This document shows, one piece after another, positions 33,201-44,705 of a stretch of 64,000 bases of DNA (the stretch's first letter is position 1; the number at the start of each line of letters is the position of its first letter). The position numbers were made by a program, and so were the translations under genes. Source of the stretch: Fulvia fulva (lineage: Eukaryota; Ascomycota; Dothideomycetes; Mycosphaerellales; Mycosphaerellaceae); the NCBI RefSeq assembly GCF_020509005.1, contig NC_063016.1, forward strand, positions 1,984,001 through 2,048,000. The letters run 5' to 3'. Below the pieces are notes generated by a model. It was given only the letters and a program-made list of their open reading frames with translations. It did no database searches and had not been told where the DNA came from.

Positions 33201-36200
33201 GAGGGCTGTCTCCGCCACGATCCGTGCTCCGGATCTTCGACAGAGAACCTTGTGTGAACGACACAAAACACCCAAGCAAACTCTATTACAGTCGTTTCCC
33301 ACCGTCGTAAAACGGTCACCAGAACTAAACCCAACATCACAACCTTCGATGGGGCCGAAAGGTCTTCGACCTGCTGGATTGCAGTGCGGCTGGTATCCCT
33401 TTGCAAACTGGTGCACACAAGAGTCTTCTTCTACGACCAGCATTTTCAGCCTTACTATACCTGTTCGAGGTGTAAGTTCATGTCCGGGCGACCCCCATGT
33501 GCCTGTCGTCGACGTATTAGATGAGGACGTACTTGGCAGGGGACAAGCTGACTTTGGAGAAACTTTGACCGAGAGAAGGTGCAGAGGGATGGAGCGCAGT
33601 ACGATCTGGACAGCTCATCGAATGACTTGCGCGTTGTAGGGAGTTCTGTGCCCAATCAGGATGAGGGATCAGATGACGGTGTGAGCAATCCAAGAAAAGC
33701 CGAAGAATAGGCATCAGAAGGTTGAGCTTACAGCTCTACAGGACAACGGAGAGTTGAGGTCCGCTCAGCCCATCCGCTCATTCAACGGCCCGGCCAGGGT
33801 AGGAAGAGCCTTGTCAGACGATCCGAGACATCAACAACATGGTACGGATATCACCGTTCATTCTGCATGTTGAGAATTAGACGGTGCGGCTGGAGTACTT
33901 GGTCGCGTCACCGATGCGATCGTTAGCCTCTCTGCTAGATGCTACAGATGGGGCTGGGTCGCAATCTTCACCTTCCAGCTTGTGTCACAAGCTCGAAAAC
34001 CTGGCTTCGGCAGGCGGCGGGAGGGGTCAGGGATCTGCTCATGCACAGTGGCACTACCAGCTGGCCCTTGGCAAGGACGATGGCCGCAAGGTCAGAGTCC
34101 AATCCTCGCCGCTCCGGCTTTGACGTGCTCTACTACAATCGAGGCGCGCGGTGCCTCTCGTGCGAGAGCGTCTTTCACCCGCTACGCTAAGGTGCTGAAC
34201 ATCGAGATCCAAAGTCTCCATTCCTGTTCATAGCGTGTGTAGCAGTGGAAAGCATCTCAAAGTAAGGTCCCAGGTAGGGCGATAGTATGCTCGTGCTTGC
34301 GAGGGATCATGAACGCCTATTGCACCTCGTTCCTGGTAAACGCGCTACTTCGAAGGATCGAAGCATTGTTCTCGGTAGACTGGCTTATCGCTCGCTGACA
34401 AGGGAAGGGCCCCATGAGTATATGGGCTTCGTTATCCCATGCGACAGCACTTCGCAGCGGTCGTGAAAGCGTTTGACTATCGAAGAGTGCCTAACAAAGG
34501 GTCATCTGTCAGTGCCTCATCATCATTCCTGAGGAGTGCCAACAAGCAATGCTTCGCGGTGGCTTAGTGCTCATTCGACGATGAGGCTACCCAGCCACCC
34601 TATTCGACCCCAAGAAAAATTGACAGCTTCATCTCGGCAAGTGCACGAGTCTTATACGAGATGAGAGCGGCATGGCGCAGCTGGGTCTAGACACTGCTTT
34701 GGTTGCGTCTGAAGGGATGTGTGTGTTGCTTAGGGCGTGGCTCCTGACTCCCTCACCTTGCAGTATGCACAGGAAGCGCATCGACACCGCCGCCGATCTA
34801 TCACACGAATGCGACTGCACGAAGTACGCCGTGACCACAACTCCCCGGCAGAGCACAAAGAGACAGAGCCAGACGGCCAGCGATGACAGAACGTTCGCGA
34901 ACAAGGCAAAGCCAGGCCAATATTGCAGCTGGAGAGGTAAAGAGGCAGGAGAACGGCATCGTCAAAGCACATGCAGCGTCTGCTATCTGCGACTTAGTCA
35001 GGCTTCGTGTCGTTACTTCGACCACACCTTACGATTCATCGATTAGTAATACCGTAGTAAGCCTGGCTAGATGAGAATATTGCCTGCTCGCTGAGTACGC
35101 AGCATATTCCGGCTTCCTCGAGGCATTGACTCAAATGGTAGCAGGCGACGCGACTATCAGGAGACAGAATTCAGGTCATACATCGCGCACAACTCGAGGC
35201 AGATGATACATTTCTCCTGGATCCTTTGGAAGAGAGGCAGCAGTATATTTGCCAGATCGTATTTCGCGCACTTTTCCCGCAGCTTCGCGCGTGTTGGAGC
35301 GAATATAGTCGTGCAGCCGCCTGGACATCAATGGCTTGCTGTTGCTTCGCCAGCCGCATGATCTGATTGAGGTATAGGTGCGCGACGTTCGTGCTTCAGT
35401 CCCCTGCTAAACCGTGACCGATCAATAAGTCAGAAAACTGAAGAACGGTGCCTGCAGGACGACTGTTCCACCTAATCTCACATCACGATTGCCTCCGTCC
35501 CGATCACGACACGGCTGTCTTCGCATACCTACCCAGTCTCCTCATCCATAGCTCCCTCTGATCTACAGCGTCGTCCGCCTACGAATATTGAGACGATATG
35601 GTGCTTCCCGAGACGTGCTCTTACAGCAAACCTATACATGTCGTTGTGGTGCTGACGCCACAATGCTGCTTGCATCTCAATTCGAGAAATTTTGCTTCCT
35701 GAGTGCGAACAAGACGACACTCTGACGCAACTACGTTGACTCCATCGATCCAACAGCAACGTTATCGGTGAGAAAGCGCAAGGTTGGACAGTCTGCGTAG
35801 GCTTTGTCGGTGGTCGCCTTGACGCCAGCAACCTGATCTTGTACGTAGACAACTCTACCTCTGGTCGACCTCGTGCTCTCCGTATGGCATGATTTGTGGG
35901 CACTGGGCAAAGTGCTGGGCTTGTCGATGCCATGGGCGAGCAACGTATGAGTCGCCGACGTCTTGTAGTGTATTCATCCTCGACAACTTCGGAGCCTGGT
36001 ATCGGACAGGGGCGGGTACGTTCATGTAGCTATGATGCGGTACTATTACGGCCGACAACGGGTCAGAGCATGGCTATATGGGGCCAGGCTGCTCTCATCC
36101 AGACAGTCCATACACTGACCACTGCACGTCAGTCAGCAAGTCCAATACTGTCATGCTGGATGTCTCTTGTGCTCTCGTCTCATCATGCATCTCTATTCCT

Positions 36201-36905
36201 TTGCCACTGTTGTGTGTTGGTTATATGCACATTCTGCCTCGCCCTGTGAGATGTTCTCGCACTGTCCGTTGTTGGCCCACGGCGTCTCTCAGGGGTTGCT
36301 GAACAAAACAGTATTCATGCACTTCTCTGCCCAGACTGCACGTGATACGGTCCATGTTCGGCAGTCGGGGCCACGCACCTTTCAGTGCACGCTGAATCTG
36401 CCCATTATTATCGGTCCTTCGTAAAATGTCTTTGCTGAATCAACGAGACGCAGTGAGGTTGGTGTTGACATGCTATCGCCGTCCCATGACTTTACGTAGC
36501 ACTACCCTAAGAGCACTAGCTGACTGAGATCTCACTCGGCCCGCCGAAGCCGAATGGCAGGTGCAATCCATACCGCACGTTTGACAACAGTCAGCACGCA
36601 GCATCAGCACTCACTTCACCTTGTCTGACTCTTCCGCACTGGAGCATCGTAGGCCGACCGAACTATCTGACGGCGCGTCAAGCTACCCAGCTGTTGAGGC
36701 AACATCGTCCACATAATTCTGGTGCTGTGGCTGCTCGACATTGATCGACACATAGGTTCAAGCTAGCGGCAATGCAAGCCAACCATCTCAGCCACCCGAT
36801 CAACGTGTTGATCGCCGCGGCGCGTCCTCGTCGTTCCTGGGCGCCTGTGCAGTTCGGACATCATGCATTCAGGCGTTGTGAATGGCATGACGCAGCGGCA
36901 TCAGT

Positions 36906-38481
36906 ATGCTCAAGCAAGCACCCATGGCGGCGACACGAATGAAGTACACGCCGAAAAAGCTCCTTGTTTGCTGCGATGGCACTTGGCGGAATAGTGATAG
37001 CGGGATCTTCAAAGGGACGGGTCTTGCTTGGCTTTGGAGCGGGCAGGAACAGGTCAACACCAATGTTACCAGGATCTCACGAGCCATCCGCAGTACGGAC
37101 ACCCAGGGCAAGCAGCAGATTGTGTACTATCAGGCTGGCGTTGGCAGCGAAGGGAATTTGATCGAGCGACTTGTTGGTGGTGCCCTCGGCGTAGGTCTGG
37201 CAGCTAACATTCGGGAGGCGTACTCCTTCATCGCAAACAACTATGTCACTGGAGATGAGATCTTTCTGATCGGCTTCTCGAGAGGGGCGTTTACGGCTCG
37301 CTCGATTGGGGGCTTGATCAGCGATCTTGGCCTGTTGACCACAGATGGCATGGACAATCTGGTAGGCAGTGAGTGGAAGAAGCTACCTTTGTGAACAATC
37401 TTATTTGCTTATACCACGTAGTCTTCGAAGATTGGGAGCACGCCGGAAACGATGGGTACAAAACTCTCCTAGCAAAGGATGACACGGCATTTGCAGTGAA
37501 GTCAAGCATGGCCGATCCGAAAGCATACGTGCTTGAGTACCGACAAGGCCTGCTCCAACGAGGCTACACCCGAGACGAAACAATACCCATCAAAGCGATT
37601 GGCGTCTGGGATACTGTCGGCTCGCTAGGTATACCCGTGAATCCTCTTCTCCAACGCATCGGCTTCCCGACTGTGCTCCGCGAATATCGACTATACAATA
37701 CCGATCTGGGAACCAATGTTGAGAACGCCTTCCAAGCCCTGGCATTAGACGAAGCCCGTGCAGCATATCGACCAGCGTTATGGCAGAAGCTCCCTGGCAG
37801 TACCTCGGACCTCAAACAAACCTGGTTAGCAAACTGAAGGGTGCCAGGCATCTTCGCGTGTCTGAGACATCTGCTGACCTTGAACCCTTTGCTTTTAGGT
37901 TCCCAGGCGCGCACACCAACATCGGGGGCGGCTACCCAGACTCTGGTCTCAGTGACACAACACTGGCCTGGATGATGTCCAATCTGTCCCCCTTGATCGA
38001 TTTCGCACCCGAATATATCAAAAAGGAACACGGAAAGCACGAGCGATACCTCGGACAAAAAAACGTTCCCCCAACCGGCCCGAAGTGGGCCGCAAGCCAA
38101 CTGAAGAATACATCATCAGGACTCCGTGCGCTTCTCGGGATCGTATCGCGCCAGCCAGGACGATACCATGTCCTCAACAAGAAGACGTTGACGGTGCTCC
38201 ACGACAAGCCTCTACTCAATACGAATGAACACATCCACGTTGCTGTCAGATCACGCGAGAAGACTGGAGGTCTGAATGAGCGAAACAAGGTCGTTGAATA
38301 CAAGCCAAAGGCATTGAAAAAGGGCGAGTATGAGCTTGTTGACGCCACTGCTGAGCCCGGGAAGGCGAGCTGGAGGTATGTAGGGAAGGAAAAGTCGTTC
38401 AAGGGTGAGATGTTGCCTGAGGATGCGCTGGGTGTATTTGAGAAGGAGATTTTCCAGGATTATGTGACGGGGACGGCGTGA
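36906..38481 (+). CDS. DUF2235 alpha/beta hydrolase (Tle1-like)
   Basis: Three exons, 36906-37368, 37422-37824 and 37899-38481 (introns 53 and 74 bp), give 482 aa. The N-terminus has the family signature KKLLVCCDGTWRNS; the nucleophile elbow is GFSRG with Ser125; the acidic member is probably the Asp of GVWDTVGSLG; and the histidine is in FPGAHTNIGGGYPD, which is restored only by removing the second intron (donor gttagc). No signal peptide or membrane helix is seen. Bacterial relatives are phospholipase-type secretion effectors; fungal members are uncharacterised intracellular hydrolases, so the substrate is open. The C-terminal 150 residues are charged and lysine-rich. Confidence 0.88.
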
Positions 38482-38872
38482 GTGAAGAACTTGAGGTGGT
38501 CCTTTTGCGGTGCGGCAACGAGATATTGATACCCTTGCAAGATGTTCATGATGTAGAGGACAGCCGTGGTGAATGAGTGCAATAGAATTGCATCGCATCG
38601 GATGTAAAGTAGTTCAAGTGAAGGAAGAAGGAAGAAGGAACAGGGTTGTGTCAGACTCGGCAGGAACGCGAGCTCGACACGAGAAACACACGCAAGCTTT
38701 GCGGTACATTCGCATTCTCGACCTGCGACCATTGTCCATTGTCGCAACACCATAACACATACTCCCAGGGACGTACGGCTATCTTGTACTGTGTGCGTAT
38801 CTCGAGGCGACTCGTAGCAATCGCGCGAACTCTCTGCCTCACTCCCGACCCGCCGCGTTTCCTGCAGGAAGC
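38482..38872. other. Short intergenic region
   Basis: About 390 bp between the DUF2235 gene and centrin; no coding sequence or structural RNA recognised. Confidence 0.5.
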
Positions 38873-39705
38873 ATGGCGACCTCACATCAACCATTTCCTT
38901 CGCGACCCTACACGTCTGGCTTGACACGCGGCGCTGGCGGAAACACGCCTTTTGCGGGCCAGACACCATTTCACGCGCCGCAACAGAATGCTGGGGGATA
39001 TGGAGCTGGAGCAGCCGGTGCAGCAACATCGCAACAACAACGTGAGGCGCAAAGGATAGAGCGCGAAAGGCAAGAACGGCAGGAACGCGAAAGGCGAGCG
39101 GACGAAGAGCGCAACGCCCTGGAGAGTCTGAGTGAAGAGCAAAGAGAGGAGATCAACGAGGCTGTCAGTTGTTCTATGCATCTTTTGTGCCTTGTACTGT
39201 CGCCAACGTGAACGACCACTGACAGATCGCCCAGTTCTCTCTGTTCGACCTCGACAAGGACTCCTACATCGACTACCACGAACTCAAAGTCGCGCTCAAA
39301 GCTCTCGGCTTCGAAATCTCCAAAGCAGATCTCTTATCACTACTACAGACATACGGCGTACGGGCATCCTCGATATCACCCACTACCTCTAAAGCACCCG
39401 TACCACCACAGCAACCCACATTCTCCGGACCCTCACGATTACTACTCTCTCACGCAACCTTTGTGACAATCGCGGCGCAAAAGATCCAAGAACGAGATCC
39501 GAAGGAGGAGATATTCCGTGCCTTTGAGCTGTTCGATGCCGACAACAAAGGGAGGATAGAGTTGCAGGACTTGAGGAGGGTCGCGCAGGAACTGGGAGAG
39601 GGTCTGCAAGAGGAGGAACTGCAGGCTATGATTGAGGAATTCGATGTAAGAGGTGAGGGCGGCATCACCAGGGACGAGTTCTTGGGAATATGCTTGGGGA
39701 ATTGA
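38873..39705 (+). CDS. CDC31: Centrin (Cdc31-like EF-hand protein)
   Basis: Exons 38873-39163 and 39226-39705 (62-bp intron, phase 0) encode 256 aa. A 75-residue Gly/Ala/Gln-rich and then Arg/Glu-rich, probably coiled-coil N-terminal extension precedes the calmodulin-like body. EF-hand 1 has a good loop (DLDKDSYIDYHE), EF-hand 3 reads DADNKGRIELQD and EF-hand 4 DVRGEGGITRDE. The second EF-hand is replaced by a Ser/Pro-rich insertion after LLSLLQTYG and has no calcium ligands. Centrins act at the spindle pole body duplication site, in the nuclear pore-linked TREX-2 complex and in DNA repair. Family and splice are secure; the symbol is by homology. Confidence 0.9.
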
Positions 39706-40227
39706 TCGGCAGCTCTGGTGTGGCATTGGATACTGCTTGCAGATGATGTTTGGCTACCGGCATGGATATGATCGTACTAAGGACAGCGAAGGCGTTGAGG
39801 AGTAATGCGAATTGAAGAATTGCCGAAGACAAGCCCCAGTGATCATGCCCATCGTCTCGGGAACGTCCACTTCAAGCTATCAATGGTGTGAAACCAGAGC
39901 TTCATGACACCATCGAAACAGCGGATCCTGTGGTGGGTCAGCCATGCGACACAGCTCTTGCTCCTGCAGCCACACTCGGTTCATCGGCACAGCAGCAGTC
40001 GAAGTATGTACATCCGAAAGGTACAAATGGAATGCTGCTTCGTACTGGAGATGACGAGCAATACCCACACTCACTCCCACTCTTCGTCTCCAAGCACACC
40101 ACAGCAATGCCGGGCAAGATACTCTCACCCTGCGAGCAGGTCCCAGAGACCAAGGCAGATCGTTCGTTGCTCATACAGGGAATATCATCTGGATCAAACC
40201 TGACAGTATGCAGTGGACTGGGCAGAA
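39706..40227. other. Short intergenic region
   Basis: About 520 bp, with no coding sequence recognised; promoter of the oxygenase gene. Confidence 0.5.
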
Positions 40228-41392
40228 ATGCCCACTCTGGATCTTAGCCTGTTTGACCAGCCAGGCGGCAAGGAAGAGTTGGTAGAGCAGCTCAGATATG
40301 CTGCTCAGCATGTAGGCTTCTTCTATGTCAAGAATTTCGGCATCTCCCAGCAAGAAGTCGACAACCAATTCGCTCTTGGTCGGGAGTTTTATGACCTGCC
40401 ACTGGAGGAGAAGCTCAAATACCACAACCTTGACGACCTGGAAAGAGGAGAGTACAACGGCTATCGTCCGGCTGGGTTGAGAACGTAAGTGAACACATTA
40501 ACGTGGTACATCACCGCACTTACCGTCCATCACCAGCCTCAGCGAAGACCCCTTAATCAGAGACAACATCCAAGTCTACAACCTGCCCAAATTCGACGGC
40601 CACCACAAGCGCGTCCACCCACCCGTCCTCCAAGACCATAGCAAAGAGATCGAATCCTTTAGCCGCAAATGCCACGAGAAGGTCGTCGTCAAACTGCTCA
40701 AGCTCTTCGCCCACCTGCTCGAGCTCCCAGACGAGGACCAACTCGTCCGCGACCATGTATACGACATCAAGGGAGAAGACCACCTCCGCTACATGCACTA
40801 CCAAGCTCGTCCCCTCGAGGAAAGTCGTATTGTCGGCGACCTCTACACCCCGGGCCACACCGACCTCGGAAGCATTACGCTCCTATTCAGACAACCCGTA
40901 GCAGCGCTGCAGATTCTCAACTCGGCTGGGGAGTGGAAATGGGTCAAGCCACGGGATGAGACAATCACTATCAACATCTGCGACGCCCTCTCCGCCCTGA
41001 CTGGCGGCTACCTCAAATCTTCCGTGCATAGGGTCCGAGCACCGCCCGAGGACCGGGCACATCTTGACCGCCTGGGAGTCTTGTTCTTTGCGAGGTGAGT
41101 CAAAGTCCGCGTGAGAACGCGGGCGCTAGGGAGCTAATTGAGCGTGGTCAGACCCAACAATCACATCACCCTCGATCCTATCTCCAACAGTCCCTTACTA
41201 CAAAGGCTGGGACTTACGGACAATGAGTTCACGAAGTTGGGACAGCATTTGACGATGGAGGAGTGGGTAAAGGTGAGGCAGAGTCAGCAGCAGCGGAGGA
41301 CAAAGGCGCCGAAGATCGAGGGCTCGAGGTATAAGTATAGCGACCAGGAGTTGGAGATAATTCCAGGATTGAAGGCAAAGATCTACAATTAG
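40228..41392 (+). CDS. 2-oxoglutarate/Fe(II)-dependent oxygenase (isopenicillin N synthase-like)
   Basis: Exons 40228-40484, 40537-41094 and 41152-41392 (introns 52 and 57 bp) encode 351 aa. The N-terminal DIOX_N-like domain includes QLRYAAQHVGFFYVKNFGIS; the jelly-roll C-terminal domain has the iron triad H193-x-D195 in GHTDLGSITLLF and H250 in KSSVHRVRAPP, with the following Arg as 2-oxoglutarate anchor. Enzymes of this group oxidise small molecules, from primary metabolites to gibberellin-type and alkaloid intermediates; the substrate here is unknown. It is the last host gene before the transposon block, whose RIP signature begins only about 40 bp after the stop codon, yet the coding sequence shows no RIP-type stops. 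Confidence 0.9.
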
Positions 41393-41429
41393 AGCGTGCG
41401 TGCTATGGGTATCTCTATAGACATGAGCT

Positions 41430-43628
41430 AGTATAAGTATCGCGTAAGCTAGGTATACTTTCGATTATAGAGGGTAATTCAGAGATAACCTCTATACTTC
41501 TCTATATCGACTACGAAATAATTTAGAGTATATACTCTTATTAGCTAAATTTCTCTCTCGAAAATTGTAATTAGATATATATTTATATTAAAGGCGGTAT
41601 TATATTCGGGACTCTATTAGATACTACCGGGACCGCTAGGAACTATAGTAGGATTCATCGACGAGGACTATTTATTCGACAGCCCTTATTAAGACGAGTA
41701 ATCTACTTAAGTAGTAGCGACCCGCCTACGCTAGCGGCGGCGTAATCGTAGTATAAAGAACCCTAAAACTAAGGTTCCGTTCCCCTAACGGTAGACCCTA
41801 GAGCTACGGAGCTACGGAGGACAACTACCTAATTAGAAAGCGCGACCTCACCCTAAATAGTAGTAGAGGATAGTAACTAACGAGAGCTATAGCCTTATAA
41901 ATATTCAGTACTTATAAGGGCGCGCGTACTATAGGGTCCGAATAAGAGAGTTATTATTCTACGAAGCTACGAAAGAGGAGCGCAAGGCGCGGCGAAGTTA
42001 TAAAGTAAAGCTAAGCCGCGCTAACCCGATACGGAAGGTCCGCGGTTTACCTAGGCCGACGTAGCTATAGTAAGGGGTCGCGGGCTACCCGTAATAGTAC
42101 TAAGAGCTAAACCGGGGAACAAACTAAGGAAAGACCTAGTATATAAGCTAAGGCCTACTATATAGAAAGTAGAGGCTAACGATAAATAATATAGCGTAGA
42201 CGATCCTATATACGGAGGCGGAAAACTTACTAGGGGATAACGAACACCTAGCCCGGGCATATAAGAATACTATAGTATAGCTACTAGGAGCGCTAAAAGC
42301 GCTATTATACTAAATCCCGAAGACAATCTAACAAGTAATATAGAAGGTAGCCTAGAGACTAACTATATAGGTAATAGTAGTAGTAGGTAAGAATTAACCC
42401 CCTATAAAGATAAGTAATACGGTACGCCTATATATTACTAATCCGGCGGAGAAACAAGAAATCGTAGCCCTAATAAGCAAGGAGATTGTCGATAGAATTG
42501 GCTAAAAGGAGGTAGTTAGAGCGAAGGTAGAGGCAATAGGTGTAGTAAGACTCTTTACTATATAAGAGTCTAATAGACAAAAACTAGAGACCTATAAGGA
42601 GTAGACTACTAAAGTCGCAAAGTCGGCACGAGTTTCCTACTAATAGTATACCGTTATCGCCTACGGGGTCCCTAGGACATTTAAGGTCGAAGACCTTCTC
42701 TAACTATAAGTATAGAACTAGAACACATCCCTAGGAGTACGACTAACAAAGGCAGTGTAGTTATATAAGACAGTAGACCGAGAGAAGACGTATTTATCGC
42801 TTATTATCTAGGTAGAGATAGCGGAACAAGCTCACTAGATACTAGATAATAGGCTTTTCTAGAACTATAAGAGAATAGACACGGAGATCTATTAGAGTAG
42901 CTATAGGGTACTATAATGCTTCTAATACTAATAGTATAGTAATATAGCCCTAAAATACGGGGAGAAGACCCTAAGGTACCCTTACTATATAGGCCTATAC
43001 TAGGGAAGAGAATGCCTAAAAAAGGAGAGTAGGTATATATACTATAGTAGAAGGTACCTAGCGTATTCAAACTAATACCTAGCTAGAATAGTAGTATAAG
43101 AACGAGCGAGACAAGTAAGAATCTCTATACTAGCTAGGTACCCCTAACGATAGTAGGAGGGACCTACCGTATATAAGGGCTTCGAGCCGAGTAAGAGGAA
43201 GAGGGTAGAAGAGTTAAATAAGGGAACCTAACCTTAAATATATCTACCTCCTAGTAGGCCTAGACACCTTAACCGGGCTACTAACGAACTAGGCTAAATA
43301 CGAATCTTAGGGGCGCCCTAGCGGTCCTAGGGCTAGCCGGATAGCGGGATATAGGCTTAGGAGATATAGTAGGCTAGTATAGAAATAGACCTTACGGATA
43401 ACGAATAATACTATACGACGATATTACTATCGTATAGTATAACGTAAACAAAAGTAGGGACAAGGTCTAGCGCTACTTTCTATAAGAGCTAGACCCGCTA
43501 CGGTAGTACGTTATTACGGTATAGGAACTATAGATCAACCCCTATATAGGACTTCTAGCTACTTATAATAACCGGAGATACTATACCGTAATTACGGGCG
43601 AACGAGGCGTTATCCCGAGGATATATAT
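41430..43628 (+). mobile_element. RIPped Tad-like LINE fragment: ORF1 and start of endonuclease
   Basis: Reading TAG/TAA codons as former CAG/TGG/CAA, one frame (codon phase through 42482 and 42917) gives an ORF1-type protein with a cluster of zinc-knuckle cysteines and histidines at 42,917-43,080; the first knuckle (tgcttctaatac...) retains C-x2-C spacing and several Cys/His codons are changed to Tyr by TGC-to-TAC or CAT-to-TAT. Further on, 43,428-43,628 encodes the beginning of an apurinic endonuclease domain (VxYNVNKSRD, later INPYIGL). It is cut by a copia-like LTR at 43,629. This order is that of Tad/I-clade LINEs. The exact 5' end is not visible. Confidence 0.68.
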
Positions 43629-43862
43629 TGTTAAGAACATATAGGCCATAGGATAAGTATATAGGTGTAGGTGTGTTATGTGACTAGATTACGTGACTAG
43701 GGTTTGCTAGCCTATAGGCTAGCAAATATCCGGACACCTAGTATCTACCTATACTAATACCGGCGATACTATATATAGATACACGCTATCCTATTAGGTC
43801 CTTCTTCGTCTTTTGTGTAATCCGCCGTCTTCTACTACTACGTAACTCGTACCTATTTAATA
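43629..43862 (+). repeat. 234-bp LTR of a copia-like retrotransposon (5' LTR)
   Basis: Begins tgttaagaac and ends tttaata (RIPped from ..aaca). It is followed at once by ggttataagcccggg, resembling an initiator-Met tRNA primer site of copia elements. A second, inverted copy lies at 51,690-51,923. It interrupts a LINE endonuclease frame. Confidence 0.75.
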
Positions 43863-44185
43863 GGTTATAAGCCCGGGTTAGTAACTCGGTATTTCACCCT
43901 CGACAAAGTCGTATTAGAGTTATTCCTCTTTAGAATAAAAGGAAGGCAGACTAGAGGCCGCACCCGCATTATATAGGAAGCTATAGCCGTGCTATAGGTA
44001 TATATAAGACGTAAAAGAGCCTAGTAAGGCACTGTTAGACTCCGAGTTAGAGAGCCTATACTAATACCTTAGACAAGTAGGCGAGCTTACTAAGAAGAGT
44101 CGCTCTCCGGACATCGCGTTCGTATCGACTAACTGTTTATTCTAAGAGAGCCGTAGTGTCTTAGAAACCCCCTCTACTAAGAGAG

Positions 44186-44705
44186 TGTTATAGTCTCCCT
44201 ATAGAGTGTATAGAAGGTAGGGATAGAAGAGCCTTAGAGTGCTTAGAAGTCGTTAAGAAGTGACAGTCTAGCTTAGTATATAAGCGCTAAGAATTATATA
44301 CCCCGTAACATTCACTACGGGACCTAGCCCTCCAAATTTACCCCTCTACTAAACCTTAATAGATTTACTTTAGCTCGTAACTATATGACTTACGGTACTC
44401 CCGCGAGTACCCGCGACTACGCTAGACCCTAGAAGAAGTACGTAGAAGACTCGGAACGTAGGGCAGGTTAGAATAAGGTTTTGAGTAAAGCTACTAAGCG
44501 CGGCTTCGTACGGGTTAGCTCTATTAATACGGGGACACGTACTCGCGAGGGTCGCGTATAAATATCTAGCCTTCCCTAGGCCTCTCTTACTTTCTTCGTC
44601 TTTCGTTTTATGTAGTAATCATACTATACCCTTTTATATCTATACTTCGTACCTATATTCTCGCTTTTACCCTTATATCTTATAGGCTAGGCTCTCGCCC
44701 TAATA
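44186..44705 (+). repeat. 5' LTR of the RIPped gypsy copy
   Basis: 520 bp, tgttatagtc...ccctaata. It contains gtctttcgt downstream of the TATA-like tataaatatc; its complement acgaaagac follows the LTR as primer-binding site. Confidence 0.93.

Larger units (their letters stand above)
29155..36905. other. Gene-poor region of about 7.7 kb
   Basis: Upstream of the medA-type gene I see microsatellites and then about 6 kb of ordinary-composition DNA with only short, overlapping frames and no recognised domain. It lacks the CpA depletion of the transposon block at 41-53 kb, so it is not obviously RIPped. The proximal 1 kb may be the long leader and promoter of the medA-type gene. Candidate fragments such as 31,644-31,877 and 33,250-33,639 (+) are not supportable. 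Confidence 0.45.

Noticed and set aside
33250..33720. Possible gene fragment on the + strand
   Set aside because: Frames are broken and no conserved motif could be recognised.
42804..43070. Minus-strand frame in the RIPped block, and others at 42,051 and 55,542
   Set aside because: RIP on the + strand makes TAG-rich frames there and leaves chance Tyr/Leu/Ser-rich frames on the opposite strand; the coding signal is LINE on the + strand.
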